From positions 684,001 through 748,000 of the forward strand of contig NZ_CP020814.1 of NCBI RefSeq assembly GCF_002109385.1: a stretch of 64,000 bases of DNA, in the 5' to 3' direction. Position 1 is the first letter of the stretch. Every line of letters starts with the position of its first letter. Position numbers and translations under genes: made by a program. This document shows, piece by piece, positions 1 to 10,753 of this stretch. The notes under the pieces were generated by a model that saw only the letters and a program-made list of their open reading frames with translations, was not told where the DNA came from and did not search any database. This stretch comes from Halalkalibacter krulwichiae. GTDB lineage: Bacteria; Bacillota; Bacilli; Bacillales; Bacillaceae_D.

Positions 1-90
1 AGTGACATTGCAAGACTTGGACTTCGTGCTGTAGCAGCTGGAATGCTAGCATCGCTATTAAGTGCTTCTATTGCAGGTATGTTCTTTTAG
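1..90 (+). CDS. nupC: C-terminal end of NupC-type nucleoside transporter (partial)
   Basis: The window opens inside a reading frame that ends at a TAG at 88-90. The 29 visible residues include the stretch ARLGLRAVAAGMLASLL and finish IAGMFF. This is how concentrative nucleoside transporters (CNT/NupC family, inner-membrane cation-coupled nucleoside importers) end in Bacillus. Its position directly before pdp matches the nupC-pdp order known from B. subtilis, so it probably imports the pyrimidine nucleosides that pdp cleaves. Only the last membrane helix can be seen, so the family call rests on the tail plus context. Confidence 0.8.
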   Translation, partial: SDIARLGLRAVAAGMLASLLSASIAGMFF

Positions 91-152
91 AGATAACAGT
101 AGATGATGTCAATAAATTAAAATAATATGTTCACTTTAAAGGATGATATAAG

Positions 153-1457
153 ATGAGAATGGTAGATATTATCGAGAAGAAGCGAGATGGACACGAGCTC
201 TCAAAAGAAGAAATTTACTTTGTAGTGAAAGACTATACAAAAGGTGAAATTCCAGATTATCAAATGTCTGCATTAGCAATGGCAATTTATTTCAAAGACA
301 TGACAACAACTGAAAGAGTGCATTTAACGATGGCGATGGTAGAATCGGGTGACCAAATTGATCTATCAGATATTAATGGGATAAAAGTAGATAAGCATAG
401 TACAGGTGGAGTTGGTGATACGACTACTTTAATCTTAGCACCTTTAGTTGCAGCGGTCGGTGTTCCGGTTGCAAAAATGTCAGGACGAGGCCTTGGACAT
501 ACGGGAGGAACAATCGATAAGCTTGAATCAATTGATGGATTTAAAGTAGAGATCGATAGCGAGACCTTTAACCGTCTAGTAAATGAGAATAAAATTGCAG
601 TTGTTGGCCAAAGCGGGAATTTAACACCAGCAGACAAAAAGCTTTACGGCTTACGTGATGTAACTGCAACGGTGAATTCGATCCCATTAATTGCAAGTTC
701 AATTATGAGTAAAAAAATAGCTTCTGGTGCTGATGCAATTGTTTTAGATGTTAAAACGGGATCAGGTGCTTTCATGAAGGATTTAGAAGAAGCGAAAGCG
801 TTAGCTGAAGCAATGGTTCAAATTGGAAAAGGCTCAGGTAGAAATACAATTGCAGTTATTTCTGATATGAGCCAACCACTTGGATTTGCAATTGGAAATG
901 CTCTCGAGGTTAAAGAAGCAATTGATACATTAAAAGGTGAAGGGCCAGCAGATCTTCATGAACTATGTTTAACATTAGGTAGTCAAATGGTTTATTTATC
1001 AGGTGTAGCTTCTTCTATTGAAGAAGGTCGAACAATGTTAGAAGAAGCGATTACAACTGGTAAAGCTTTAGAAACATTCAAAACCTTTATTTCCGCACAA
1101 GGTGGAGATGCTTCGGTTGTAGATAACCCAACGAAATTACCGACTGCTGCCTATACATTTGAAATTGAAGCAAAAGAAGATGGGTATGTTTCTGAAATTG
1201 TGGCAGACGAGATAGGAATTGCCGCGAGTATTTTAGGAGCAGGACGTACAACAAAAGAATCCACGATCGACCTAGCAGTTGGGTTAGTGTTGAATAAAAA
1301 AGTAGGAGATAAGGTTCACAAAGGAGAATCGCTCGTTACTGTATATAGCAATCATGAGTCCGTTGCTAGTGTGGTGGAGAGAATTGATCGCTCTTATCAC
1401 ATCGTAAAAAATAAGGTTGAATCCAAGCCATTAGTTTATGACATTATATATGGCTAA
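153..1457 (+). CDS. pdp: Pyrimidine-nucleoside phosphorylase
   Basis: This cytoplasmic enzyme splits uridine, deoxyuridine or thymidine with phosphate into base plus (deoxy)ribose 1-phosphate. The 434-residue product has the usual family length. The phosphate-binding signature KHSTGGVGD is at residues 81-89, followed by the [10 protein letters not shown] segment and the SxKxASGA region of the thymidine/pyrimidine phosphorylase family. The C-terminal domain is complete. It starts at ATG 153 behind AAAGGATG, 62 nt after the transporter, and a terminator follows at 1466. Expression with nupC is inferred. The phosphopentose product feeds deoB and deoC downstream. Confidence 0.96.
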   Translation: MRMVDIIEKKRDGHELSKEEIYFVVKDYTKGEIPDYQMSALAMAIYFKDMTTTERVHLTMAMVESGDQIDLSDINGIKVDKHSTGGVGDTTTLILAPLVAAVGVPVAKMSGRGLGHTGGTIDKLESIDGFKVEIDSETFNRLVNENKIAVVGQSGNLTPADKKLYGLRDVTATVNSIPLIASSIMSKKIASGADAIVLDVKTGSGAFMKDLEEAKALAEAMVQIGKGSGRNTIAVISDMSQPLGFAIGNALEVKEAIDTLKGEGPADLHELCLTLGSQMVYLSGVASSIEEGRTMLEEAITTGKALETFKTFISAQGGDASVVDNPTKLPTAAYTFEIEAKEDGYVSEIVADEIGIAASILGAGRTTKESTIDLAVGLVLNKKVGDKVHKGESLVTVYSNHESVASVVERIDRSYHIVKNKVESKPLVYDIIYG

Positions 1458-1465
1458 TTCATAAA

Positions 1466-1495
1466 TAGGGTCCAAAACTAGGACCCTAGTTTTTC
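1466..1495 (+). terminator. Intrinsic terminator after pdp
   Basis: TAGGGTCC (1466-1473) and GGACCCTA (1481-1488) pair perfectly around a 7-nt loop and are followed by GTTTTTC. It separates nupC-pdp from the XapX/deoB unit. Confidence 0.85.
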
Positions 1496-1554
1496 AATCA
1501 TAGAGGTTGGACGTCTAACGACAATGAGGATTTATAGAAAGAAGGAGAATAAAT

Positions 1555-1728
1555 ATGAAAGAAGTTATCTTAAGTTTATTTGCAGGAATTATTATTGGGA
1601 TCGTTTTTAAATTTTTGAAGTTGCCTTTACCGGCACCACCAGTCCTAGCAGGTGTAATTGGAATTGTGGGTGTTTATTCAGGTGGATTAATTGCTGATTG
1701 GTTGTTTAAAACATTTTTTAACGCTTAA
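1555..1728 (+). CDS. XapX domain membrane protein
   Basis: A 57-residue protein beginning MKEVILSLFAGIIIGI, with two hydrophobic stretches (about residues 4-18 and 30-50) joined by the proline-rich turn LPLPAPPVLAGV. This pattern is typical of the XapX family, small two-helix membrane proteins often found beside nucleoside-salvage genes. The family has no established function; transport or a membrane-associated helper role in nucleoside uptake is only a guess. A GAAGGAG ribosome binding site precedes ATG 1555, and deoB follows 30 nt later, so the two are probably co-transcribed. Confidence 0.8.
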   Translation: MKEVILSLFAGIIIGIVFKFLKLPLPAPPVLAGVIGIVGVYSGGLIADWLFKTFFNA

Positions 1729-1758
1729 ATACGACTGTATAGAAGGAGTGTGATAGGT

Positions 1759-2934
1759 ATGAAATTTAAACGTGTTTTCTTAATAGTATTAGATTCGGTA
1801 GGAATCGGTGAGTCTCTTGATGCAGATCGATATAATGATCAAGGTGCTGATACATTAGGGCATATTGCCGAAGCTAGAAGAGGTCTTGCGATGCCTGTCA
1901 TGGGGAAATTGGGACTTAGTAACATACGTGATATTGAGGGGATACTGCCAGCAGCTAATCCGTTATCCTATTTTACGAAAATGCAGGAAGCCTCAGCCGG
2001 AAAAGACACGATGACAGGTCATTGGGAATTAATGGGGCTGCATATTGATACACCTTTTCGAACGTTTCCGAATGGTTTCCCTGAGGAGCTAATCAAACAA
2101 ATTGAAGAAAAAACAGGGAGAAAGGTGATCGGCAACAAGCCGGCATCAGGTACGGAGATTATTGAAGAGCTTGGACAGAGACATGTTGAGACAGGTGACT
2201 TAATCGTTTATACGTCAGCAGATTCAGTCTTACAAATATGTGCTCATGAAGAAGTAATTCCATTAAAAGAGTTATACGACATTTGTAAATACGTTCGAGA
2301 ATTAACGAAAGCACCTGAGTATATGATCGGTCGTGTGATTGCTCGCCCATTTATTGGAGAAAAGGGAAGTTTTCAGCGAACCCCTAACCGTCATGATTAT
2401 GCATTGAAACCTTTTGATCGAACAGTGATGAATGAGTTGCAAGATTCAGGATATGATGTCATTTCAATTGGAAAGATTTCTGATATTTATGATGGAGAAG
2501 GTGTTACAAAATCACTTAGAACGATTTCTAATATGGATGGAATGGATAAGCTGCTGGAGACACTAGACGAAGACTTTCAAGGGCTTAGCTTCTTAAATTT
2601 AGTAGACTTTGATGCAATTTACGGACATCGTCGCGATCCGCTTGGATATGGGGATGCATTAGAAGAATTTGATCAAAGACTTCCTGAAGTGCTTCAAAAA
2701 TTAAATGAAGAAGATCTTCTTATTATCACAGCCGATCATGGGAATGATCCTGTTCATCATGGAACCGATCATACTAGGGAATATGTTCCATTACTCGTTC
2801 ATTATCAAGGAATAGAAAAGGGGGAGCAGCTCCCAATTAGAGAAACATTTGCAGATGTTGGTGCGACAATTGCGGAGAATTTCAAAGTGAAGATGCCGAA
2901 ATTTGGTAACAGCTTTTTAAAGGACATTTTATAA
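1759..2934 (+). CDS. deoB: Phosphopentomutase
   Basis: Converts (deoxy)ribose 1-phosphate to (deoxy)ribose 5-phosphate, linking nucleoside phosphorolysis to deoC and the pentose phosphate pathway. The 391-residue product has alkaline-phosphatase-superfamily metal sites: DSVGIGE near the N-terminus, [11 protein letters not shown] in the middle and TADHGND near the C-terminus; [10 protein letters not shown] carries the phosphorylated threonine region. ATG 1759 is preferred over the in-frame GTG at 1750 because AGAAGGAG (1741-1748) sits 10 nt before it. pupG begins 18 nt downstream, a pairing also seen in B. subtilis (drm-pupG). Confidence 0.96.
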   Translation: MKFKRVFLIVLDSVGIGESLDADRYNDQGADTLGHIAEARRGLAMPVMGKLGLSNIRDIEGILPAANPLSYFTKMQEASAGKDTMTGHWELMGLHIDTPFRTFPNGFPEELIKQIEEKTGRKVIGNKPASGTEIIEELGQRHVETGDLIVYTSADSVLQICAHEEVIPLKELYDICKYVRELTKAPEYMIGRVIARPFIGEKGSFQRTPNRHDYALKPFDRTVMNELQDSGYDVISIGKISDIYDGEGVTKSLRTISNMDGMDKLLETLDEDFQGLSFLNLVDFDAIYGHRRDPLGYGDALEEFDQRLPEVLQKLNEEDLLIITADHGNDPVHHGTDHTREYVPLLVHYQGIEKGEQLPIRETFADVGATIAENFKVKMPKFGNSFLKDIL

Positions 2935-2952
2935 AAGGGATAGGTGAGAACG

Positions 2953-4182
<1,230 letters not shown>

Positions 4183-4218
4183 ATAATAGATTGAAAAGAT
4201 ACAAAAGGTGGTTTTAAA

Positions 4219-4896
4219 ATGGATATAAATTTGGCGAAGATGATTGACCATACATTACTAAAAGCAGAAACAAGAAGGGAACAAATTGTAACAGCTTGTG
4301 AAGAGGCGATAAAATATAACTTTTATTCTGTATGCTTGAATCCAACGTGGATAGAAGAAGCGTCTAATTTACTTAAAAATAAAGATGTTAAAGTATGTAC
4401 GGTAATAGGATTTCCTCTAGGAGCAGCAACAACAGCGGTAAAAGCATTTGAAACAAGAGATGCTGTTGATAAGGGTGCAGACGAAGTTGATATGGTTATT
4501 AATGTTGCAAAACTTAAAGATGGGGATTATGTTGCTGTGGAGAAAGATATAAGAGCTGTTGTAGAAGCGGCAAAGGGCAAAGCTCTTGTAAAGGTCATTA
4601 TTGAAACAAGTCTGTTAACCGACGATGAAAAACGAAAAGCATGCCAGTTGGCAGTAAAAGCAGGTGCAGATTTTGTGAAAACATCGACCGGATTTTCAAC
4701 TGGTGGAGCTACGGCAACAGATATTCAACTAATGAGAGAAGCGGTAGGTCCAGGTATTGGAGTAAAAGCATCAGGGGGAGTTCGAGACAAGAAAACAGCA
4801 GTAGAAATGGTTGCAGCAGGAGCAACACGAATTGGAGCAAGTGCAGGTGTGGCAATCGTTTCGGGAGAAGAAACAAGCGAAGGAATTGATTATTAA
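4219..4896 (+). CDS. deoC: Deoxyribose-phosphate aldolase
   Basis: Cleaves 2-deoxyribose 5-phosphate to acetaldehyde and glyceraldehyde 3-phosphate, the last step of deoxynucleoside degradation. The 225-residue TIM barrel carries the Schiff-base lysine in FVKTSTGF (about residues 153-160), the conserved KVIIETSLL strand and the phosphate-binding end [14 protein letters not shown]. An AAAGGTGG site precedes ATG 4219, which lies 36 nt after cdd. A terminator at 4943 closes the salvage operon. Confidence 0.97.
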   Translation: MDINLAKMIDHTLLKAETRREQIVTACEEAIKYNFYSVCLNPTWIEEASNLLKNKDVKVCTVIGFPLGAATTAVKAFETRDAVDKGADEVDMVINVAKLKDGDYVAVEKDIRAVVEAAKGKALVKVIIETSLLTDDEKRKACQLAVKAGADFVKTSTGFSTGGATATDIQLMREAVGPGIGVKASGGVRDKKTAVEMVAAGATRIGASAGVAIVSGEETSEGIDY

Positions 4897-4942
4897 GTAT
4901 TTAAGGAATAATTGAAAATCAATTTTTAAATCCGTACCAATT

Positions 4943-4970
4943 ACGCTTTCCAATAGGAAGGCGTTTTATT
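4943..4970 (+). terminator. Terminator of the nucleoside salvage operon
   Basis: ACGCTTTCC (4943-4951) pairs with GGAAGGCGT (4956-4964), with one G-U pair, around loop AATA and is followed by TTTATT. Confidence 0.8.
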
Positions 4971-5094
4971 GATTTAGATGAGTAATTCTTTTTATTAATA
5001 GTAGGTTTCTAAGTGCTAAAACATAAAAACTATGATTAAATTAGAATACATTAACAATTATGTAAAAGCTATGAAATGATAAAGGCGGTAATGT

Positions 5095-5667
5095 ATGATG
5101 AAGAAAGTTATCTCAGTTTTTATGATAGTGGTAATCTTAATAATTGGCACTTTTTTATTTAGTAAAGGTGAAGGGAATACAGAAGAAGCCGATTTAAATG
5201 AAACATTAATTGAAGAGGAACAACGTGAATTCGGTGTAGTCGAAGAAGAATTGAATGAAGTCACGGATAGTATCTATTCAGAGGTTTCAAAGATCGTTAA
5301 TGGGGTTCATGACGTTCTAAATAAAATTACTGGCTTTGATTCACATGAACGGTATATTGATCCTGACAGTGAATTCTGGGATAGTGCTGTTTCACGTATG
5401 GAAACACAAATCAGAGCAATTGAACGGACGATTGAATTCGCAGAAGGAGATGTAAAAGCAGATCTAGAAGACTTTGTGAAAATTACTAAAATAGCTATAG
5501 CGAATCACGATCACCAGGCGCTCATATACTCACATAGAATTATTCATGATGTTGATACGATGTATAATGGATTAAACAAAAAAGTTTTTAATGCTGCTCG
5601 ATTATCGAATCGAAATGAAGAAACAAGTACTATCATTCAATCTATTATTGACGAAGCTAGTTTGTAA
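5095..5667 (+). CDS. Membrane-anchored extracytoplasmic protein of unknown function
   Basis: I do not recognise a family. The 190-residue product has a single N-terminal hydrophobic segment (about residues 3-22, KVISVFMIVVILIIGTFLF) after two lysines, without a lipobox or clear cleavage site, so it is probably anchored with the rest outside. Residues 28-60 are very acidic, and the remainder is predicted helical with many charged residues, including a RIIHDVDTMYNGL segment that would suit a helical bundle. AAAGGCGG precedes ATG 5095. It is a single gene between the deoC terminator and the sortase gene, on the same strand. It lacks an LPxTG-like motif and so is not an evident sortase substrate. 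Confidence 0.65.
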   Translation: MMKKVISVFMIVVILIIGTFLFSKGEGNTEEADLNETLIEEEQREFGVVEEELNEVTDSIYSEVSKIVNGVHDVLNKITGFDSHERYIDPDSEFWDSAVSRMETQIRAIERTIEFAEGDVKADLEDFVKITKIAIANHDHQALIYSHRIIHDVDTMYNGLNKKVFNAARLSNRNEETSTIIQSIIDEASL

Positions 5668-5819
5668 CTATCTGAACGATTATCCTAGTATAAGTGTTAT
5701 GTAACTTGGCTTATTTAAAAAGTTAGTAAGGAGAGAGTTAAGAAGAAATAGACAAATATAGAAAAACGAAGAAATGTATAGATTATATCAAAATAGAAAG
5801 ATCTGAAGGGGCGGTCTAG

Positions 5820-6386
5820 GTGAAACTTATAGCTCGAATAATAATTTTAGTAGGTATTGGTTTCTTGGCATATGGCGGGTATGAACTCTATCAATCCTCT
5901 AGTAAACAAAATCAATCAATGGCGGAAGCTAAGCAGATGCTTGAGAAAGCACAACCTGGTCAAATGTCAGCTGACGATATGGTTATTAAAGACGGTGATG
6001 TAATTGGTACTTTGTATATCCCTCGATTGGAAAAAGAAATACCTATTATTTCAGGAACGGATGAAGAAGAATTAAGTCGAGGAGTTGGGCACTACACATC
6101 AACCGTTCTTCCGGGGCAAAGCGATCAAATTTTATTATCGGGTCACCGCGACACGGTTTTTCGTAATTTTGGACAGCTAGAAAATGGAGATGAATTTATT
6201 GTGCATATGCCGTATGGTTCTTTTACTTACGAAATGTTTGAATCAAAAGTAGTGGATGCCAATGATCGTACTGTTATTCGATCAACAGCACCAAATGAAA
6301 TCCTTACCCTATCAACATGCTACCCTTTTCATCTAGTAGGAGCCGCACCAGACCGTTATATTATCTATGCAAAGCCAGTTTATTAA
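5820..6386 (+). CDS. Class D sortase
   Basis: A membrane-bound cysteine transpeptidase that attaches secreted proteins to the cell wall. The 188-residue protein has one N-terminal transmembrane helix (about residues 4-22), a linker, then the sortase barrel with catalytic His in LSGHRDTVFRNFG and catalytic Cys in TLSTCYPF; the downstream Arg in APDRYI completes the usual triad. TLSTC and the short C-terminus fit class D of the Bacillales. The start is GTG 5820 behind AAGGGGCGG. No LPxTG-type substrate gene is adjacent, so its target lies elsewhere. Confidence 0.9.
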   Translation: MKLIARIIILVGIGFLAYGGYELYQSSSKQNQSMAEAKQMLEKAQPGQMSADDMVIKDGDVIGTLYIPRLEKEIPIISGTDEEELSRGVGHYTSTVLPGQSDQILLSGHRDTVFRNFGQLENGDEFIVHMPYGSFTYEMFESKVVDANDRTVIRSTAPNEILTLSTCYPFHLVGAAPDRYIIYAKPVY

Positions 6387-6449
6387 GAAAAATCCCATTT
6401 GCGCAGAAATAGGTCAACCTTCTGTTCCCTATCAAATCATACAAAATAA

Positions 6450-6490
6450 AAATACAGACGGAGATTGAGATGTTCCGCCTGTATTTAGTT
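6450..6490. terminator. Terminator between sortase and mobA (convergent)
   Basis: AAATACAGACGGA (6450-6462) pairs with TCCGCCTGTATTT (6474-6486) with one mismatch around an 11-nt loop. It can serve the sortase gene and, read from the other strand, mobA. Confidence 0.75.
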
Positions 6491-6639
6491 TGTCATAATG
6501 TTTGAGTAGATATGGTAGTTGCCGAAAAATATAAAACGAACCTTTAGAATCGCTTCTTGGACATGAACGATTTGTCTGTGAGGTAAATAACTTTCTTTTT
6601 GGCTATTTTTTGTTAACATGTTTAAGTAACTGCATAATA

Positions 6640-7215
6640 CTATCTTTGCTCGTTCTCCCAGTCTATCTGGTAGTTTATATTTATGAAATCTTTCTGATCT
6701 TCTGGAAAGGAAAGAGATTTTGTCTTTACCTTTTGTAAAAGTGGTTTCATACTTTTTTCACCTTTAGAAAGCAGATCTTTGGCAACGTGATAGCAACGTT
6801 TATGATATAGAGCTAAGAGTGGTTGTAATCTGTCACCACTAACTGGAATAATTGCATCAACTTCTGAACGAGATATTTGATTGAGTAATGTATTAACGAA
6901 TTCTTTTGACACAAAAGGAATATCTGCTGCAAGGACGAATAGCCAATCAGCATGATTAATCTCTTCAAATGCATAAGATAGCGCATATAGTGGACCTTTG
7001 TGCTGTTCCTTTTCAAGCAAGACTTCGGCTTGAAGAGGTTGGAAATGGGATGCTATTGATTCATTTGTCACAATGTAGACAGGTGACACGCCGCTAGTCA
7101 CTAGTGCATTTACACTATGTTGATAAAAGGGGACACCGTTATATTGCTCAAACATCTTTGGTTTTCCATACCGTGAAGATTGGCCTCCTGCTAATACGAC
7201 ACCTGAAATCTTCAT
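6640..7215 (-). CDS. mobA: Molybdenum cofactor guanylyltransferase
   Basis: Transfers GMP from GTP to molybdopterin cofactor, giving the MGD form used by formate dehydrogenases of the DMSO-reductase family, such as the one at 14822. The 191-residue product opens with the nucleotidyltransferase signature VVLAGGQSSRYGKPKM and contains the metal-binding AADIPFV. ATG 7215 overlaps the end of moaB by 4 nt (7212-7215), so the pair is translationally coupled. The unit is divergent from moaA. Confidence 0.93.
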   Translation of the reverse strand: MKISGVVLAGGQSSRYGKPKMFEQYNGVPFYQHSVNALVTSGVSPVYIVTNESIASHFQPLQAEVLLEKEQHKGPLYALSYAFEEINHADWLFVLAADIPFVSKEFVNTLLNQISRSEVDAIIPVSGDRLQPLLALYHKRCYHVAKDLLSKGEKSMKPLLQKVKTKSLSFPEDQKDFININYQIDWENEQR

Positions 7216-7706
7216 TTTTTCACCAGTTCCGCGGCAAAGTGAGGAAGAGTTGGTAAAATTAATTTTTCAAGCGCTAATGTAACGGCATTTGTTGAACCAG
7301 GTAGAGCATAGATGGCTGTTGCTCCGATACTTCCAGCAACAGCACGGCTAAATAAAGCTTTTGGGCCGACTTCCTCATAACTGAGCATGCGGAAAAGTTC
7401 ACCAAATCCGTCCATTTGTTTATCTAGAAGTTCGGTTACGGCTTCATATGTAACATCTCGTGGAGAGAAACCAGTACCACCATTTAGAATAATTGCTTCG
7501 ATTCTAGGGTTATCTACCCAACTTTTGATGGAATTTTGAATCTCACCAATTTCATCTTTTTTTATTTGATAATCAATAATGCTGTAATCTTTCGTTTCAA
7601 GTAACCTTTTAATCGTTTGTCCACTACGGTCATCTTCAAAATTTCTCGTGTCAGAAATCGTCAGCAACGCAATATTTACACTTTTGGAATCATTTATATG
7701 ATGCAT
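7212..7706 (-). CDS. moaB: MoaB/MogA-family molybdopterin adenylyltransferase
   Basis: MoaB/MogA proteins bind and adenylylate molybdopterin before molybdenum insertion. The 164-residue length fits. Visible family motifs are LTISDTR near the N-terminus, LNGGTGFSPRDVTYEA (substrate-binding TGxxxRD) and LPGSTNAVTLALEKLI near the end. It is the first gene of a minus-strand pair with mobA and is divergent from moaA across a 132-bp gap with no evident hairpin. In B. subtilis this type of protein is called MoaB although its activity is MogA-like. Confidence 0.92.
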   Translation of the reverse strand: MHHINDSKSVNIALLTISDTRNFEDDRSGQTIKRLLETKDYSIIDYQIKKDEIGEIQNSIKSWVDNPRIEAIILNGGTGFSPRDVTYEAVTELLDKQMDGFGELFRMLSYEEVGPKALFSRAVAGSIGATAIYALPGSTNAVTLALEKLILPTLPHFAAELVKK

Positions 7707-7838
7707 ACTATTAATTCACCCTTCTTTTTTGTGTTAGAATGATTAATTATATCTAATAGTAACAGTTTTTTTTAAGTAGAACCAATATTCGTAAATACAT
7801 CTAGATGAGTGTGGAGATAAGTTGATGAAGGGATGTGA

Positions 7839-8855
7839 ATGGAAATGAACGAAATAACAGATCATTACTTGCGTCCATTGCAAGATTTGCGAATATCGAT
7901 TATGGACAAGTGTAATTTCCGCTGTTCCTATTGCATGCCTGCAGATGTATTCGGCGAAGATTATGTTTTTATGAGAGAAGAAGAATTGCTCTCTTTTGAT
8001 GAGATAGAAAGAATGGTAACTCAATTTACAACTTTGGGGGTAAAGAAAGTTCGACTGACTGGCGGCGAGCCTTTGTTAAGAAAGAATGTTTCCACTCTTG
8101 TGGAAAAGTTGGCTGCCATTAAAGAGATTGGGGATATTGCTCTTACGACAAATGGTGTTCATTTGGTGAAACAAGCACGAGCTTTAAAAAAGGCTGGGCT
8201 GATGCGAGTAAATATTAGTTTAGATGCCCTAGATACAACGATCTTTCAAGAAATGAATGGTCGAAAAGTATCTTCAGCTGTAGTGTTAAAAGGCATTGAT
8301 GCAGCACTAGAAGCTGGTCTTCATGTGAAGATCAATATGGTTGTAAAAAAAGGAGTTAATGAAGGCGAAGTAGTTAAGTTAGCGTCTTATTGCAAAGACA
8401 AAGGCATTACTCTTCGTTTTATCGAGTTTATGGATGTTGGTCAAACAAATGGCTGGAACTATTCACAAGTTGTTACGAAGAAAGAGCTGTTGGAAAAAAT
8501 TTCTACAATTGCTCCGCTTGAACAAGTGAAAAGAGATTATCTTGGTGAGGTAGCTGACCGATATCGATATAAAGGAACGAACACAGAAATTGGCATTATT
8601 TCTTCTGTATCTGATACCTTTTGTGGAAGTTGTACGAGAGCCCGGATTTCTGCAGATGGGAAAATGTACACATGTTTGTTTGCGGAAGAAGGGTTTGACT
8701 TACGTGCTTTAGTTAGGTCAGGTGCATCTGATCTTGAAATTAGAGCAACCATTGAAAACATTTGGCGTAAGAGAACGGATAAGTATTCTGAAGAAAGAAC
8801 AGAACAAACGGTCAGAAAAAGAAAGAAAATTGAAATGTCTTATATTGGTGGATAG
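7839..8855 (+). CDS. moaA: GTP 3',8-cyclase
   Basis: A radical-SAM enzyme that performs the first step of molybdopterin synthesis, rearranging GTP to 3',8-cyclo-GTP. The 338-residue product has the N-terminal SAM-cluster motif CNFRCSYCM (about residues 26-34), the [10 protein letters not shown] segment, the C-terminal GTP-site cluster Cys in [11 protein letters not shown] and CLF, and the essential Gly-Gly tail (SYIGG). Starts at ATG 7839 or ATG 7845 are both possible; AAGGGA at 7828-7833 lies before both. A strong terminator follows at 8889. The partner moaC is not in this window. Confidence 0.96.
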   Translation: MEMNEITDHYLRPLQDLRISIMDKCNFRCSYCMPADVFGEDYVFMREEELLSFDEIERMVTQFTTLGVKKVRLTGGEPLLRKNVSTLVEKLAAIKEIGDIALTTNGVHLVKQARALKKAGLMRVNISLDALDTTIFQEMNGRKVSSAVVLKGIDAALEAGLHVKINMVVKKGVNEGEVVKLASYCKDKGITLRFIEFMDVGQTNGWNYSQVVTKKELLEKISTIAPLEQVKRDYLGEVADRYRYKGTNTEIGIISSVSDTFCGSCTRARISADGKMYTCLFAEEGFDLRALVRSGASDLEIRATIENIWRKRTDKYSEERTEQTVRKRKKIEMSYIGG

Positions 8856-8888
8856 ATTTAGTACTACAGTAGGATAGTCAATGTTCTG

Positions 8889-8935
8889 AGGTTGTCTCAA
8901 AAGGTCAAAGGACGATCTTTTGTGACAACCTTTTT
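8889..8935 (+). terminator. Terminator after moaA
   Basis: AGGTTGTC at 8889-8896 pairs with GACAACCT around an inner stem AAAAGGTC/GATCTTTT and is followed by five T. Part of its arm (GTCTCAAA-GGTC) resembles the hairpin after prkA at 34726. Confidence 0.88.
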
Positions 8936-8977
8936 AAGCTGTTAGATCATAAAAGAATGCTTAAGTGGAGGGATAAC

Positions 8978-10270
8978 ATGGTTGAAAGAAGAAAACCAAT
9001 TTCAGTTGAAGATGCAGTAGCAAAGGTCAGTGCTAATTCGGTAATCAAGCAAAAAGAAACCATTGCGATTGAGGAGGCTTATGGAAGGTTTCTAGCTGAA
9101 GATTTAATCGCTTCGCATGATGTTCCAGCATTTGACCGTTCCCCCTATGATGGTTTTGCAATTCGTGCAGAAGATACGAGCCGAGCATCTGCAAATCATC
9201 CAGTATGCTTAGATGTAGTAGGGGCCATTGGAGCGGGGTTTGTATTTGAAGAAGAAGTCCAGGCTTTACAAGCAGTTCGTATCATGACAGGTGCTCCTAT
9301 CCCAAAAGGTTGTAATGCAGTTGTGATGCTTGAATTAACAAAAGAGGTTACTAGTGAGAATGGTCAGCAGCAGATTCAAATTAAGCGTTCCTTTAATCAG
9401 GGAGATAACATTTCTAGGCAAGGAGAAGACACACAAAAAGGAACGATTCTAGTTGAAAAAGGGACTCAAATTAATCCAGGAATTGTTGCTTTATTAGCTA
9501 CGTTTGGATATGCACAGGTAGAAGTAGCAATAAAGCCAAAAGTAGGAGTTATTGCAACTGGATCTGAACTGTTAAACGTCGAAGAACCTCTTGCTCCAGG
9601 CAAAATTCGTAATAGTAATGCTCATATGATTATGGCGCAGATTGCTAGAGCAGGGGGAGAAGCTATTTATTACGGTAAACTAAATGATGACTTTGATGAA
9701 TGCCTTGTTGCAACGAAAAAAGCTCTCACTGAGGTAGATATGCTCATTACGACAGGTGGTGTTTCAGTTGGTGATTTTGATTATGTTCCAGCAATATTAA
9801 ACGAGCTAGGTGCTAATGTACTGTTTAATAAAGTCGCTATGAGACCGGGAAGTGTCACAACCGTTGCTAATTTAGGAGAGAAAATGATCTATGGACTATC
9901 TGGTAATCCATCAGCTTGTTATGTTGGCTTTGAACTTTTTGTTAGGCCAATGGTCCGTAAATCATTATATAGTCATCTTCCTCATTTAAGAAAAGCCCAA
10001 GCGACTCTTGGTGTGGACTTCCCGAAGCCTAATCCTTTTATGAGGTTAGTAAGGTCTAAGGTAGATTTCATAGATGGCCAATTAGTTGCCTCGCCATCGG
10101 GTGTTGATAAGTCGGGGATTGTTAGCTCTTTAGGAGGAGCAGACTGTTTCATGGTGTTGCCAGGTGGCACAAGAGGGTACGAAAAGGGCATGACAATTGA
10201 TGTGCTTTTGTTAGAAGATACTCAAGGAAGTGAGTGGCCGTGGAGCAATATTGTCGCATCTTACAAGTAG
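8978..10270 (+). CDS. moeA: Molybdopterin molybdenumtransferase
   Basis: Inserts molybdate into adenylylated molybdopterin to make active Moco. The 430-residue product has the MoeA domain order: N-terminal SVEDA region, FDRSPYDGFAIRAEDT, the RIMTGAPIPKGCNAVV loop, then the MoCF domain with TGSEL, TTGGVSVGDFDYV and GLSGNPSACYVGFELFVRP. GGAGG (8967-8971) fixes ATG 8978; an upstream in-frame ATG at 8957 lacks a ribosome binding site. It heads a tight moeA-mobB-moaE-moaD operon in which successive genes touch or overlap. Confidence 0.95.
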   Translation: MVERRKPISVEDAVAKVSANSVIKQKETIAIEEAYGRFLAEDLIASHDVPAFDRSPYDGFAIRAEDTSRASANHPVCLDVVGAIGAGFVFEEEVQALQAVRIMTGAPIPKGCNAVVMLELTKEVTSENGQQQIQIKRSFNQGDNISRQGEDTQKGTILVEKGTQINPGIVALLATFGYAQVEVAIKPKVGVIATGSELLNVEEPLAPGKIRNSNAHMIMAQIARAGGEAIYYGKLNDDFDECLVATKKALTEVDMLITTGGVSVGDFDYVPAILNELGANVLFNKVAMRPGSVTTVANLGEKMIYGLSGNPSACYVGFELFVRPMVRKSLYSHLPHLRKAQATLGVDFPKPNPFMRLVRSKVDFIDGQLVASPSGVDKSGIVSSLGGADCFMVLPGGTRGYEKGMTIDVLLLEDTQGSEWPWSNIVASYK

Positions 10271-10752
10271 TCGGTTATCAGAATAGCGGGAAAACTACAT
10301 TGATGGAAAAGGTAATAAAGGAATGCACCTCTTTAGGGTGGGATACCGCTACAATTAAACACCATGGTCATCATACGTCTCTAAAAAAAGAAATTGTCTT
10401 AAAAGATAGTGAGAGGCATGAGCAAGCTGGGGCTAGTATGACAGCGGTAGAAGGTGGAGGAGCGTTACAACTCCATATTAAAAATCAAACATGGTCGTTA
10501 AAAAAGCTCATTTTGTTGTATCAACATTTTTCTCCTGATGTCATTCTCGTAGAAGGCTTTAAAAAAGAGTCCTATCCTAAAGTAGTTCTAATAAGGGGAA
10601 TAGAAGATGTAAAATTATTAGAGAAGTTAGAGAATATTGTTTGTGTCATCACTTGGAAGCCTGTTCAGCTTGAAACGAGACATTATCCCATCTATAATTT
10701 AGATGATTCTTCGGATTACCTTAACTATATAATACAGAAATTGAGTGATTAA
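10240..10752 (+). CDS. mobB: Molybdopterin-guanine dinucleotide biosynthesis protein B
   Basis: A GTP-binding P-loop protein that assists MobA in MGD assembly. The product of about 170 residues opens RILQVVGYQNSGKTTLMEKV, with the Walker A motif GYQNSGKTT, followed by TIKHHGHH, TAVEGGGALQ and LVEGFKKESYPKVV, all standard for MobB. The start is a GTG inside the moeA end; I choose 10240 because AAGGAAG (10224-10230) is 9 nt before it, while GTG 10234 would be only 3 nt away. The overlap with moeA implies coupling. Confidence 0.9.
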   Translation: MEQYCRILQVVGYQNSGKTTLMEKVIKECTSLGWDTATIKHHGHHTSLKKEIVLKDSERHEQAGASMTAVEGGGALQLHIKNQTWSLKKLILLYQHFSPDVILVEGFKKESYPKVVLIRGIEDVKLLEKLENIVCVITWKPVQLETRHYPIYNLDDSSDYLNYIIQKLSD

Positions 10753-10753
10753 C

